From Bifiguratus adelaidae (lineage: Eukaryota > Mucoromycota > Endogonomycetes > Endogonales), in the NCBI GenBank assembly GCA_002261195.1, contig MVBO01000036.1, forward strand, positions 1-64,000: a DNA stretch of 64,000 nt, in the 5' to 3' direction. Both the position numbers and the translations under genes were made by a program. Positions 1 to 12,750 of the stretch are shown here, one piece after another; positions within the stretch are counted from its first letter, which is position 1, and each line of letters opens with the position of its first letter. The notes under the pieces were generated by a model that saw nothing but the letters and a program-made list of their open reading frames with translations, was not told where the DNA came from and did no database searches.

Positions 1-2673
1 ATTCTATGGTTGTCACGAAGATATTCCAAGCGAGCCTAGGATATACAGGATTTAGCGCCAGATTGAGAGAAGAGCAAATGAGCACCACTTACCTTCAAGA
101 TGCGAGACTCTGTGTACTGATAGGGTATACCAAACATAATTACAGCGCGTCCGTAGTTGTGATCAAAATCGATGCCTTCAGATACCTTGCCTCGAGCTAC
201 AGAAAGCAGAATGGCACCTCGGCCATTGTCACACGCTTTTCGATAATTCTCCAACGCCAAGCTGGTTTCAGCTGCATCTGGAGTCTCGACAAAGATGAGT
301 TTGTGCTTCCACGCCTCCGTCAACATGCCCATATCATTCCACATAGACACAATCTGCTCCATATACAGGTAGCTGGGGAAGAAGCCCACAATACCGTCCG
401 GCACAACTTTGGCAAATTCGACAAGAATATTACCAAAGTTCCGGACTACGGCCAAGTCTGTACGGACCTCAAATCGCGAACTGATGGCCACTTGATCAGA
501 TCCTCGAGTGATGACCTGCGAGGGATATCTAAGCCTGCGTTTTGGAATGACTCGATGAATAAGCTTACCAATGGCAAGAAACAGTTTCTCGTGAGTGTCA
601 TGGTATAACTCTGTGAGATCTTGGGAGCAAAGTCAAGGATTTTGGGATAAATGTCGAGAGGTGAAAGAGTTCCCGAAGTGATGACCACGGTGCTGAAACG
701 TTCAAAAATGGGTTTGATTGCGAGCGATGCATCCAAACATCTACATGTAACATTAGGAAACGAATCTCCTGCCCACTGGAGACCTACGTGAAGTGGAAAA
801 TTGGGTTAGGCACCGTTGCAACGTCAGATTCGAAAGGTTCCAGTATAAGCAGGAAACCTATGATCAAGGTTTAGCGAAACCAACGACCAAGCCGGAGTAT
901 CCTACCTTTATCATAGGTCGCCACCAAAGTCGCAAAGGCTGCAACACGCTGGAGCGCAGAATATTCGTCGAGATCTGTCAGCTCCAGGGTCCTTACGAGG
1001 CTCGTCAATCGTTCGGCGCAGAAACGGAGTGGCTTCTTCTCAATGAAGGTGACATCCTTCAGATGCTGCAAGAACGATACCGGGGTTTCCGCAACCACGT
1101 GCATGACACGCAACCTAGTCTGCAAGTTATTAGTCTCAATATACCAAGCATGGAGTTGAGGTTTTCTCATGCTGACCTTCAAGTATTCCACAAATCGCCG
1201 AAGGAAAGCGACAAAGTGCTCCGCCCGCCGGATATTTCCTGGAACAGCTTCCTGAAGTAGATCGTCGGGTAACACTATGATTTGCGGATGTTTGCTTCAT
1301 GATATCAGTTCGTTATCATCAAAACTTACCTGGATTGGCCATGAATGTGTCTTCATCTCGCTGCTGCTGCATATCTCTCAACCCTGCGGCAAACGTATAA
1401 GCAGCCTTGCTGATGTACATTCACAATATCGTACCTGCCACGAGTTTAGAATATTCATTCTTCAACTTTTCTGCATCTGTTTTTTTTACTCTAGACGCGC
1501 GTAAGTTGCTAGATCGAAGTCTTTCGCATGCAACACTTACTCTTCTATACGGTCGGCAAGATGTTGAACACTTCGAGCACTAGCATCAAGCACTGGTCTT
1601 GTCAAGTCAATACTGAGTGACTCGATGCACACGTTATCTAAAGCACCCCATCAATACTGGATGAAGGCGAATCAAAGCGGGGTTTTGCACTTACCGATAT
1701 TATGAGCCTCGTCAAAGACTACAATACAATCCTTGGATAATTCTCGCGAAACCAATTCCGCTACTTTGGGATCCAAAAGGTAGTGATACGAGTAAATGAC
1801 CGTATTGGCAAAGTGTATCTGCCCGTGTACTCGCGTTAACATCTATGCCTCATGCTACCGCGGCACTTACCAAACGTCTACACATGTAATAAGGGCACAA
1901 GGTCATTTCCTTGCCAAACTGTCGTAAATCGTCCAATGTGTAGATGCCAGAGGTCAACACAGGGTTCTGAGCGGTTTCCAAATTCTGCAAAAGCCATGAG
2001 TCTCCATGTATCCTCGCGCATCGTTTCCGCCTCACCTCGTAAAAATCACAAGTTTGTGCTGACGAATTCACTTGGCCCGCTTCTCGAGCTTCTTTGGTCT
2101 TCTCACGCATCCAAGAGGCCGTCAAATTGCGACATTTTGCATCCACCGTCTTGCCCTTCTTCTCCTTGGAGACCGTGGGATGTAGACAGAGATTCTTGCG
2201 ACTCGTGAGGCCAATTCCCAGGTATTCTTCCTCCAAACCATGGGCTTTCCGATACGCCATCAGTCGCTTCAATTCGGCAAGTGCTTTCTCGATCTCTGGT
2301 ACTGTTCGCGAACAGTAAATGAGCTTGCGTTGGTCATTGTGATGCTGAGACACCTGAGTACAGCAACAGGCACTTTTGGCCTACATACCTGTTGGTAGGC
2401 TATAATGAGAGACAAGAGGGAGACTGTTTTGCCTGTCCCCGAAGGCATTTCAAGCATGCAATGGCCCTGGACTATGCATGAGTACCAGACCGCGTGAAAC
2501 GTCCATGCATTACCTTGGCGTCCAATGCGCGCTTGAGATCGGACATGTACCGATACTGCTCTGGATATATCTTCTCATAGGGGAAGTATACCTCTACTTC
2601 GTCCAAGTGGAACCTGATTGAACCGAGTCAGCGTTGCTAACCCAAGCATGCGAGGCATATAGACTTACTTCAT
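1..2673 (-). CDS. RAD3: RAD3/XPD/ERCC2 DNA helicase, 3' end beyond the window
   Basis: 5'-3' DNA helicase subunit of TFIIH, used in nucleotide excision repair and RNA polymerase II initiation. Seen: Walker A (MPSGTGKT), a DEAH box in VVFDEAHNI, cysteines of the Fe-S region (CDFYE, then TLCPYYMC), an arch-domain stretch, and helicase motifs ending in ARLEYLRDN at 1-35. About 15 exons are visible. The first codes only ATGAA (2669-2673) and is followed by GTAAGT; splicing to 2613 gives the family N-terminus [14 protein letters not shown], which fixes the start. Roughly the last 100 residues lie beyond the left edge. The gene begins 57 bp from the 3' end of the next gene on the same strand. Family assignment is very secure. 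Confidence 0.96.
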
Positions 2674-2730
2674 GGAGAGGACAATGAACAAATTGGACAA
2701 AATCAGTCTCTATGTGCTGCGGCATGTTTT

Positions 2731-4792
2731 CTATCGATCGAGAAACTTTACATGAATGTATCTAGCACGTTCATACTCTTCTGCTCCATCCTCTTGGTCA
2801 TTATTGACGATCCCAGATCCATGCTTTATCTTGGCATGGAATCCAAAGTCATGAACAGCATACCCGTAATCGAGTGGCGAATGGCTGAGAAGGCGAATAA
2901 ATCGGTATCCGATTTCGAGGATTTGGAAGCCGCACTCTTGATATCGCTTGCTTGTCGCGGTGTCGTACCTCTCTCGACAAAGTAGCTCAGCCTCAAGTGA
3001 AACCTATGGAGGATGTGAGCAAGGAAGAGAGTGACAATCCAAGGCAGCTCACCCAATCCTGGCCGTCAAAGGATATTTGGACCTCGAGGTCGTCAAAATA
3101 GGTTCTGTCATGCGCTAAGAGTAGACGATAGGTGACAGGAACAGGCATCGCTCTCAGCAAATCGAGGCCAATGTAATCGTCACTTTGGATATCTAGGTGA
3201 GGTATCAGAGTGTGTCTCAAGTGGTGCATCGAAATGCGTTTTTTGCTTTACCTGCTAGACTGATCCATGCCGATCCATCGTCCCCATCGACAGCGCGTGA
3301 ATAAGGATGTTGTGTAAAAGATTGAGAATCAAACTGATTGTCGTGATGGTCCTCTGATTCTGAAATGTTGACGTGAGGCTGGTAGTGGAAAAGGCGAACA
3401 TCTGGGAAGGAATGCTTGTTGGCGAGGAACAGGCAACGGTCATTGTGACAAGGTGAGCTGAATGGCCGAGTCAGCGACCAAGGGTTCAAAAGATTCGATT
3501 TCTCTGCCCATTACTCACCGGACATCCCGCTGATATAGCGTGGGACTGAGTTCCTCTGTTTGAAATATGCCATTGTCCTGCTCTAGGTTGGCGAATAACC
3601 GTTGTAAAGCTTTATGCTGCACGGATGTCAGTCACGCTTATCAGCGCAGCCAGCCAGCGCAATGTCAATACTCACCATGTAAATTTTGTTTCTGATCCGC
3701 CCATTTCCTGCACTAAAGGCGTTCTCCTGAGGTAACTCGTGCAACGTATTCTCAAGCTGATAAGGCACCTGATTCATGTAGGTGGTAAAGTACATGTCCC
3801 CGAATGCGAACTCGGTAGGATCCATGCCGGTCAATGACGCAAGTTTAAGGAACCGTACCACGTTCTCTCGGGAGACGAAAGCTCCTGTGCCAACCCAAGA
3901 GAAGCAAGCGTGAAGATTAACGTCTAAGACGCAGGATGAGCGAAAGAAACAAATGCGCCTGATGATAACTACTCACTGTCATTAAAAAAACACCACTTCC
4001 AATTGGTGAGACTATAGACGTCAGCGTTTGTATCGGTATGGATGAATTGAGGAAAGCGGAGAAAATTGGCATACATGCTTCGCAGAGCAGGTACTATCCA
4101 ATCGTCGTCTTGGAAATAACAATAGGGGGTAGAGGCAGCCGCACATGCCATATATCGTGCAATGAAATGCATATTGCCGGGACTGTTATAAATGAGTAAT
4201 TTGGAGCGTGGACAAGCGGAAGTAGCAAACATCTACGACAATGTTAGATCCGAATCCGGGCGTGTGTGTATGCCATGCTTACCTCTTCTGTCAGAACAAC
4301 CTCCTGATTATTGTTCCAAATCATGACATTCTTGAACATGTCGTACCGACATAGTTGCTTGACAATGAGCTTCATATTCTCGAGTCTCGACCAGTTCAAG
4401 AGGATAGCCGTCGTCTCTCCCTTGCCGTCCATGGGGTATATGTCGTCTAACAGGTCTACTTCCGGCAGACCGAGATCGTGCATAGGCGGAGGTCGATGTC
4501 GTCCAGGAGACCTCCATACGGAAGCCACGAGGTGTACCCAGTAGATTACGAGTAGGAATAGGCATACATAAAGGACGATTCGCTGCCTGGGAGTTGCCCG
4601 CTTGTAGGTTTTCCGGAGCTGAATCTCTGCAGATTGAAGCCTGCGTCGTATCTGGCTCTCTTGCCAAAACTTTTGCAAATGCGAGGGTATCCTGTGTTGG
4701 AATGGGTCTGAAATGATGTTGATGTGCAAGCCATGGCGTGGATGCTTCCTTTGAGTGTGTAAAGGCAGTGTCTTTTTCCCCTTGTCACTCAT
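2731..4792 (-). CDS. Type II membrane glycosyltransferase-like protein with C-terminal discoidin-like domain
   Basis: Seven exons (4283-4792, 3977-4232, 3676-3884, 3519-3616, 3252-3457, 3053-3192, 2731-3003) total 1692 nt, giving 563 aa. A basic N-terminal tail is followed by one membrane segment (IVLYVCLFLLVIYWVHLVASV, near residues 90-110), as in Golgi type II enzymes. The lumenal part resembles fungal glycosyltransferases: ILLNWSRLENM, then NNNQE, then a DxD-type FQDDDW motif. The last ~190 residues look like an F5/8 type C (discoidin) fold: AVDGDDGSAWISLA, then VQISFDGQDW, then GYRFIRL. An in-frame upstream ATG at 4963 would add 57 residues, but that DNA is CT-rich leader-like sequence, so 4792 is preferred. 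Donor, acceptor and linkage are unknown. Confidence 0.8.
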
Positions 4793-4986
4793 GCTCCATC
4801 GGGATGTCGGCAAATATTTCTCGAGAATGAATAAAACTTTCAAGAAAAACAGCAACAAGCAGCGAGAGAGTAAGTGATGAAGAGTCTGAGGAGGTAACAG
4901 CTGTTGGAATATAAGAGCAGTACAGACAGAGAGAAAAAGAGAAAGAAGGGTTTGAGGATCCAATATCTGAGTACTCCTTGATCTAA

Positions 4987-5394
4987 TGCCAAGAGTTATC
5001 CAGAATACAGTCTATGCCATAACTATACCGGGTTTGTACATCCTTTGATTGCATTAGAGCAGTGTCTTCTTCTTTCGGTTGACTTGTGTGGATCACAGGT
5101 CCCTTGCTGGTCTTTTTGACTGGCTGCCTCTCGTCTATTTCTTGGACATCAAGTGCTGAACGGCACTCGTTGATAGCCATCATCTTTGGTGGTTATGCCA
5201 AATGGATCATCTTCCTCGTCTTTGCAATGGCCCTATTCCCTGTCCTGTTCCTTGTCTACCATTACATCCTTCATTACCCTGATCATGCAAAATGCATTCA
5301 GCCAGAAGCACTCTTCTACACTCACCAACTCAAAACTCCTGTCTGCCGCAGTCCATGGTCCATTTCCCCTCTTTTGACCGTCAAATTGCCATAA
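4987..5394 (+). CDS. Possible small membrane protein, doubtful
   Basis: The gap between the divergent glycosyltransferase and SPB4 genes holds two opposed short reading frames. On the plus strand ATG at 4987 can splice (donor after ACCGG, acceptor CACAG near 5100) into a frame with two hydrophobic segments (around GPLLVFLTGC and KWIIFLVFAMALFPVLFLV). On the minus strand 4983-5183 is a hydrophilic frame of 66 codons. Neither resembles a family I know, and the plus-strand tail after residue ~85 looks like untranslated sequence. This may be only a shared promoter and leader region. No function can be given. Confidence 0.25.
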
Positions 5395-5415
5395 TTTTTT
5401 TTGTCTGAGTGAGCC

Positions 5416-7652
5416 ATGGTTGACGGTTACGCATGGAAGACATGCAAACCTCGACTAAGCACTCATGTGTAAGTAAAGGGTATAGAGTGAATGTATAACT
5501 CAATGTATGCGCTAGTCTCGAGAGAACGAGTGCGCTAGGGTATACAAGCATGACACCGACACAGGCAGCAGCTATACCAAAGTTTCTGGGAAATCACGAT
5601 GTGGTAGTCAAGGTAAGAGCGGGCGGTTTGGGAGGCATTTATTGAAGCAAGGCGCTGATTTTACAGATAGGCGCCTACTGGATCCGGCAAGACCTTAGCA
5701 TTTGTCATACCCATCATTGAAAAGATGGCGAAATTAAAACTGCGTCCAAAGGCCATTGGGGCCCTCATTATCACGCCTACAAGGTGATGGTTATATCGGC
5801 CTGTGATGGTGATGATCGCTAAAGTCATAGTAGGGAGCTGGCCGAACAGATTGGAAAGGTGATTGATGACATGACGAGCGGACATCCACTGCGGGACGAT
5901 CAATTGGCACACCAGCTACTGATAGGCGGTGAGAGTCAACAGCAACAGATGGAAGAATGGAATTACTTCAAGGAGAAATCACCTAAAATCCTGATTGGAA
6001 CGCCCGGACGACTGAAGCACTTTTTGCGACGATCCTCGAATGCCAATATTTTTTCTGCTGGCGTGTACACCAAAGAACTTGAGATTCTGGTCTTGGATGA
6101 GGCAGATCGACTCTTGCAGATGGGATCATTTAGAGATCTTGAAGACATTATACGAGATTTACCCAAACAGCGACGGACAGGCTTGTATTCCGCGACGGTG
6201 GGCGACGATGTTCAAGGATTGATTAAGGCAGCTGGTTTGCGCTATACGGCCATCATTGATGTCAAGGTTGAGAACGTTCAGGAGGGCTCTGTACAGCTGA
6301 CACCTGCCACGTGAGTAGCTGTGCGCTTTTTGCATTCGTGCCTTTCTGACCCTTCTCAGATTACAAATTGGATATATTACATGCCATCCATCCCAAAAGC
6401 TATCACAAATGCTTCGCCAAGTACAACAGCAACTGTCGATTCCACAAGAAGAGGGCGGTGCGCGCAAATTTATTGTTTATTTTGCTACGCGCTCTTCCGT
6501 CGATTATTTTTACAAGGTTTGTCTGTTGTTCACTGCAGAAGTGACCATTAACCCTGGTGTAGCTCCTCTCTAGATTACCCGCATTGAGCGATTGTTTGGT
6601 CAACTCGCTCCATGGTGAACAGACGACGAAACGACGAAACATCACCTACACCAGCTTCAAAAACTTTGTTTCCACGCCCGCCAAAATGGCCGCCATTCTA
6701 TTGTGTACGGATATAGCCGCCCGCGGCCTTGATATTCCCGATGTCGACTATGTCATTCAAGTCGATCCACCACAAAATCCCGATTTCTTTGCTCATCGAT
6801 GTGGAAGAACGGCCAGAGCTGGAAAGTCGGGCACGGCCGTTGTGCTGCTTAATCCCAACGAGGTCTTGGCCTACGTGACATTTCTCAAAGATTTACGACA
6901 CGTACCTATGGAGCCATTTCCTTATCTCACATCCACCCTGGAACCTCTCTCTTCTCCTCCATCTCCCGCTGACGATACCGCCAATCTAGAGTTATTACGA
7001 CAACTACGCACCATTGTCCTCACCGATAGAGATTTGCACGATTTGGGTCAACGAACCTTTCCAAGTTACATTCGATCCTACACCTCCCATGACCTCAAAG
7101 CCATCTTCAATCTGGACGAGCTGGACATTCAAGATGCCGCCAACGGATTTGCTCTGCTCAAGGCAAGTGTCGCAAGTCGATAGAGAGCCAGCAAGGACTG
7201 ACACCTTATCTTTTATAGATGCCCAAAATCAGCGAATTACGCGGCAAGTCGTTTGAACTGGATGCGCCAACCGTCAATGTAAGTTTCGATATCCCTCTTT
7301 TGCCATGTTGACACCCGAACAGTGGGACACCTATGCCTACCTGAACAAGGAACACGAGGCCAAACGCCTAAAGGAACTCGCCGAACCAAAACCCGAACGC
7401 GCACCGCAACCATTCAAACCCAAGAAAGCATGGTCTCGACAGGCGGAAGCCAAGGAGAAGAAGATGCAGCGGAAACTCAAGCAGGAGCGTAAACGCGATG
7501 CCAAGCGGCAGGAACGATCTAAACGGGATAGTGATCAAAGCGAGGATGACTGGGATGAGTTGGCCAAGGAGGAACGGATGGCCAAGAAGTTGAAAAAGGG
7601 CAAAGTGGATCAAGCCGAGTTTGATCGGTTGGCTTTTGGCGAGGACGAGTGA
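5416..7652 (+). CDS. SPB4: SPB4/DDX55 DEAD-box ATP-dependent RNA helicase
   Basis: RNA helicase needed for late pre-60S maturation in the nucleolus. Eight exons (5416-5468, 5516-5612, 5671-5783, 5834-6310, 6360-6516, 6563-7162, 7219-7278, 7323-7652) total 1887 nt, 628 aa. Motifs in order: Q motif region ([13 protein letters not shown]), [49 protein letters not shown]. The C-terminal part [14 protein letters not shown] followed by a Lys/Arg-rich tail is the SPB4 signature that separates it from other DEAD-box proteins. The short first exon restores the family N-terminus (W-K-x-x-K-P-x-L-S). The intron at 7163-7218 uses a GC donor (AAG|GCAAGT). It converges with the next gene, 136 bp apart. Confidence 0.94.
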
Positions 7653-7788
7653 TTGCCTATTCACGACTTTAATGACCCGTCATGGCCTTTCGATTTGTGT
7701 GTACAGTTCCGGACCGTATGTTACATTACGCCTATTAGACCTTATTGTACAATGCCAACGCCTAGAGGACGTTATACCCAACACACGC

Positions 7789-9429
7789 TCAAACATCGCG
7801 AGAATTTCTCTTGATGCTGGATTTGCTATCGTTGGAGGTGACCGTGTTGGAACGGGATTTCAGGCCGCGTGAGAAAGTGAAGCTTGACCGTTTCGGACTG
7901 GTATTGTCGCTTGGCAATCGAGTAGAGCTCACGGAATGTATTGGACTCGGTCCGGTCTTGTGGCTATCAGCGGCCGCGGAGAATTCTCCTGCCGCTTGGG
8001 ATTGTCCAACCGTGGTGGTGGTCATGGTTTTGCTGGGTAAAAGTGTGATAGGCGCTGGCGGGGGTATCATTGTGGAAAGGCGACGCAAGGATCTGACGGA
8101 TGGCATGGGTGGTGTTGGCGCTGGTGAAAGCGGAGGTGACCGAAGTGAGTTCATTCCGTTCGTGCGAGCCTCAGGTGGACGAATCCCGGAAATTATATTG
8201 TATCGGCGTACATTCGATGGACTGGGTGATGGCGGCTCGTCGCTCGATGGGTTATTTGCTCCCTTAACATCCTATTGAGCAGCAAATGTATGAGATATTT
8301 TGTTCAAATGCTGCCGCCCTTACCTTGGGAGCTTCTCGCTGTAGTTTGGCCAAAATGTCCACCCCATCCACTCGCATTGTCTTGCAACCAGTATACCGTT
8401 GCCATTGCACAAGAGCGACCTTGATTTTCTGCGTAATCTGCATTATGTTAGCATGCTGAACTTTACCTGCAGGGTGCTTACATTCTCCACGTCGGCTGCT
8501 TGCTTTCCTGAATCCACCCCTCGTCGAAGTATTTGCCGTCGTTTGACTTGATGACGGATCGAAGCATACAAAGGCCTTGCAACCTTGAGATTCTCCAAGA
8601 TGCGCGACAGCTCAGCAGGATCATTAACTAGAATCACATGAGACTTTTTGTGCAATATGGACATGACCCGTATACCGACAATTTTCTCCAAGGTTGATAC
8701 GGAATTCCCGCCTGTCAATTTCAAGCTCTTGTACAAGATCATCAATGTCTCGTAGCAGTTTATCAATGCCTTGTACGCCTACTTTTGTAGACTTTGAGGG
8801 CGGAGATCTTTGATAGACTCCTGCGGCACTCGAGGGCCTGGCAATGCATGATGGTGTCACAGTCTGCTAGGTTGACATCCCGTAAGCATCTTTGACATGC
8901 ATGGGCAAGGCACAGGGCATACATGAACAACACTTACCGAGTTAATGGGTTCCGAAAGCTCCAAACTATCTAACCTTTCCTCCGCATCCTCGGTAGTGCC
9001 ATAGGACGACGAGGAGGTGGAACGAAGCAGGTTCCAGGTCACGTAATTACTCTGCTGGCTATTTGGTCTACTCGAGTACCCTTGTTTTGCCTTGCTTGCC
9101 AGCTGAGAGATCTCTGGGACATCGCAACCGAGGTCGGCTAGCGTGCTCTCGATGCGTTCAGTCTCTTTCTCTAGACCTTCGATGTTCCCAGATATGGATT
9201 CGAGATCGCGTAGGAGGTCATGTAGTTCAGACGTTTTCGCTAAAAGCCGCTTCCGTAAGTGTCTCAGGGACTGTGTTGACTAGGCGTCCGTCAATACCGA
9301 CGTTCAAGGACGAGTACCACAAGAACCAACCTCCAAAAGGCGCGAATTAAGTCTTGCAATCTCTGCTTGCTGCTCTATGGCATCAAGAGATTGCGATGAG
9401 TGAGGTCGCTCTTGTAAGGTTGTCTCCAT
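7789..9429 (-). CDS. Coiled-coil protein with Ser/Pro-rich tail, unrecognised
   Basis: Six exons (9331-9429, 8938-9279, 8701-8866, 8482-8627, 8324-8437, 7789-8271) sum to 1350 nt, giving 449 aa. Residues ~15-110 form a heptad-rich coiled coil (Leu/Glu/Arg rich, e.g. LRDLESISGNIEGLEKETER). A middle region (~155-290) has a second helical part with IDDLVQELEIDRREF and LAKLQREAP. The last ~160 residues are disordered and rich in Ser, Pro and Thr, with basic C-terminal SSIKRNSRDV. This suggests a cytoskeletal or scaffold role, but I do not recognise the family. The start is the only ATG upstream of the coil in frame; the first intron begins with GTTGGT. Confidence 0.75.
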
Positions 9430-9904
9430 CTGTAGTCAGACTTCACCACATCCTGAACACGACAAGGATTGCCACTTTTGGTAAATGGCAATTCCAAGCA
9501 AAAGCCATTGTGCTGAAGGTGAAAGCGCTATATCACGTCCATTGCACTTGTAGGATTGTCGAAAGCATGACGATGTGAAGAAGACCAGAGGATAAGTATA
9601 TTTATCCAGTCAATTCGTAGATGGTGGATATCGTACACTCTTCTTGCGTGGCAGACATGTATCCTTTCACCGTCATTCATCCGCTGGGCCTAAGAAGGAT
9701 ATAACACCGGATGGTTGCACACGTAGGCAGATGTGGGTATCCACACAGCACAACGCCATGTTTGCGGACCCTCAGATCAATGACCTTGTCACCCCTTGCT
9801 CATCCAACCCCTTAGCACGTCTTTTTCATTTCAATATAAAGAGCAAGCCATGGAGGGTCACGTACGGCTTGCCTCTGTTCGAAAGATAGCGCTCATTGAT
9901 CACC
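9430..9904. promoter_or_regulatory. Divergent intergenic region, 475 bp
   Basis: Separates the start codons of the coiled-coil gene (minus, 9429) and the SHD1/F-box-like gene (plus, 9905). No convincing coding frame was found. It presumably holds both promoters, but I recognise no specific element. It is much longer than most divergent gaps in this window. Confidence 0.4.
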
Positions 9905-11240
9905 ATGACAGCTCATGCGAGTGAGTAGAGGCAGAGCTTATCATCATTCTTTTCCATGAGACTCATCGTTGTTCTACCCTCTAGTGCGCGCGTGGAAGGC
10001 AGCAGATGGCCGATTTCAGCATCATGGTTCATTCTTGGAAGTATTCAACGATAACAAAGTCAAAATCAGGAAGGAGAATGGCATTGTCATTGCCATTCCC
10101 TTTGCGCGATTGAGTGAGGAAGACAAGCAATATGTTCTCAAGAGACAGCGATCGTCCTGGCACGAACGCCCCCCCACAAAAGTTACTCTCGATGATGATC
10201 AGCCTCTGGGCATGTACATGGCCGCTTATGCACAAGAGAAGACCTCTCAGGAAGAAGTGGTAGAAGATCTCAAGGTCGGAAAACCGCATCCCAAAGCCAG
10301 ATCGGAATTGGAACGAAAACGCGTGAGCAAACATCCAGAGACGTCGCGTCCGGTGGCACGTCCAAAGCCTCAAGTAGCCTCTATTCCTTCCGTACGTTTC
10401 TCCTTTCTCCAAATGCCACAGCTAGCGAATGGTGACCCCTCGAGCATATCACTGCCCGTGCCTCTCGTCCCTGTCCCGCATCGATCATCCGCCTTGCCCA
10501 ATCCACCGTGACTAGTCAGAGATACAGTAGTACCGTCCGCGGGATTGATGGGCCCCCCTTCCATGATACCTAACCACCAGACCGACAACACAACGTATGG
10601 AGACCTCAACTCCATTTTATTGCAGCATACCATCACCCATTTGGATGTGGAATCCAAGCGTCACCTCTGGAATACCTGCACCTCCATGCGCGCGTTTCTG
10701 GCCCATCACCCCGCATACTGGCATACCCTATGGTTCCGACCCGAGCGACAGGTGAATGATGGTACGATTGGGAGTTTTTTGTCCTGGTGTCTGTCCAACT
10801 GCATCAATCATCATATTCAACACCTCGATTTGGATGATGCCCAAATGACGGCCATGTCGGTTGTCGCGGTTTTGCAGACCTGTACCTCGCTTTCGGTTCT
10901 CTCGATACGCCATTGCATGGCCATGGGAACGCAAACATTGGCTTCCTTATTGGTGGAGAAGGCGATCGCAGGCGATCTGTCTTGTGGAGCATTGACGGCG
11001 GTGTACCTCAAGGGATGTGACTATAGAGGCACGCCAGATCCACGTGTGCCGTTGCATGTGACGTCTGCAAGTATGGGTCGGGATGTGGGGTTAATTGGAT
11101 TGTCCTTGTGCAAGATGGCCGCAAGGGAAGTCCAATTTGATGTGTACCTTTGTCGTACGTGCGATGTGGCACCTTGCGAGCGCGGCAATGACGGTATAGG
11201 TTGTCAAAAGAATGCGGTGTCGAATGGGTCATCTCTATGA
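9905..11240 (+). CDS. SHD1-like domain joined to F-box/LRR-like region, probable single gene
   Basis: Exon 1 (ATG at 9905) splices after ATGCGA to 9987, giving MRAWKAADGRFQHHGSF and IPFARLSEEDKQYV. This is the pattern of the SLA1 homology domain 1 (SHD1), which binds NPFxD-type endocytic sorting signals. After a basic, Pro-rich linker the frame stops at 10511. A second open frame runs 10551-11240 with an F-box-like start (ILLQHTITHLDVESKRHLW) and leucine-rich segments (HLDLDDAQM, LSVLSIRHC). The two frames can be joined by an intron such as 10429-10515, but the exact donor is uncertain. They could also be two genes only ~40 bp apart. The partner and function are unknown. Confidence 0.5.
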
Positions 11241-11274
11241 TACATGCAGGAATGAGGATATGTTACATGTGCGT

Positions 11275-12732
11275 CTATAAGTCAGTAAAGAAGCCACTCA
11301 ATTGATTCTTGCCTCCTTTTTGCTTCTTGGAAGGAGCTGGTTTCGATGGCTTTGTCCTCTTGCCCTTCTTGGCAGAAGGCGCATCCGAGTCGCTGGAATC
11401 TGAGTCGCCCTTGATATTAGCAACGGTAACGCTTTCTCCAACAGCCTCTTGCTCCTCATCCTTATCCTCTTCTGTTTCTTCTTGCTCATCGTCATCCTCG
11501 TCAAAAAGCCATTGGACGTCCCAGAGTCGGACAGATTGGTCGTGAGAACAAGAGCCCAAATATTTTTTGTCGTGAGACAGATGGATACGCTCGATCGGAA
11601 AGTCCTCTCCATGATCGCCAATGATGCCTAGAAGTTTGTTTGGAAGTATAGAGACCACGCTGGATAGCCATGTGATTTAGCGAGACTAGATACAAATGCA
11701 AGCTTCTTTGGACATACCGAATAATGCCATCACTGCTTCCAGTACACACGGTATCCTCATCAATCTTGACAATGGTATCAATCGAATTGGGATGACCCAG
11801 GAATCGGTCGGTGATATCTCCCCAGTATCCGTACGAAAAGAGGTTGAGGATGCCTTCCTGTGACCCAACCACAGCTTTTCGCCCATTCTTTACAAGCCAA
11901 TTGACATGTTAGCAAAAGATTGCCGCAAGGCACGGTGACACGGCGGTACTTGCCTTGACCACTTCCACACTTAGCAGCTCATCTTCCAGGTTATCACTCA
12001 TAGCCGCCACGTTAGGTTTCCGAATATCCCATACTGACAGGTACCCATCACCGCCCGTAGCAATCAATTGTCGTTTCGTATCCACCCATGACATGTCTGA
12101 TATAAAGTCTGAATGTTCGCTGTAAGTTTGAACAGCTTCGGGTTTCCGAACATCCCAAATCTAATAAAGTTTTCAATGAAGCATTCGAAGAGCCTGTATC
12201 TCCATACCCACCTTGATGACGCCGGCGTCGTCACCGGTGCCGAGCATGTGATCTCCAATCTTGACCAACGTATTGATGGGATGTCTGTTCAATTGGTAAA
12301 TACACCATTCCCATGGTGGGCATGCGGTTGCTTACTCATGCGCGCCTGCTTTTTTCATGGTCACCTGGACCGTCTCCACATCAATGGCTTGCAACGACTT
12401 GTCCTTGGAAATAGAATAAAGGACTAGACAACATTGGTCAGCCGATACCAATCCAGAAAGCCTGTTTATCATCGCAGTACATACCAGAGCCATCGGAACT
12501 AAACTCCAACCCACGACATGACTTTTTGTGAGGCTTAATGTCAAACACTTTTGTATTGTTCACGCCATAGTTGAAACTAGCAGTTGTGTGAGCATGCGTT
12601 CTCATGATGCTCCATTACCTACCAGTGCACATGTCCAGTGATCAGTCCTACTGCAATCAAGTCTCTCTCGGGGTGAAAACTAAAGTCAAACACATGATCG
12701 TCAAAGCTTAAGGTCGAGGCCTCTTTGGCCAT
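11275..12732 (-). CDS. JIP5: JIP5/WDR55 WD-repeat protein, ribosome biogenesis
   Basis: WD40 beta-propeller protein of the JIP5/WDR55 family, nucleolar and needed for 60S/rRNA processing in yeast. Start at 12732 (MAKEASTLSFDDHVFDFSFHP, the family N-terminus). WD-type repeats follow across several exons (e.g. GDGYLSVWDIRKP, VLYSISKDKSLQAIDVET, LGSCSHDQSVRLWDVQ). The C-terminus is an acidic stretch (EDDDEQEETEEDKDEEQ), then Lys/Pro-rich sequence ending in GFFTDL, matching the FF(A/S)DL end of the family. Its start codon is only 18 bp from the modelled stop of the shugoshin-like gene on the same strand, so the two transcripts probably overlap. Confidence 0.88.
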
Positions 12733-12750
12733 AGCAGAAAGGAGGCTTTA

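Noticed and set aside
6-608. Long plus-strand open frame opposite RAD3
   Set aside because: It is antisense to a clearly conserved RAD3 exon and has no family resemblance.
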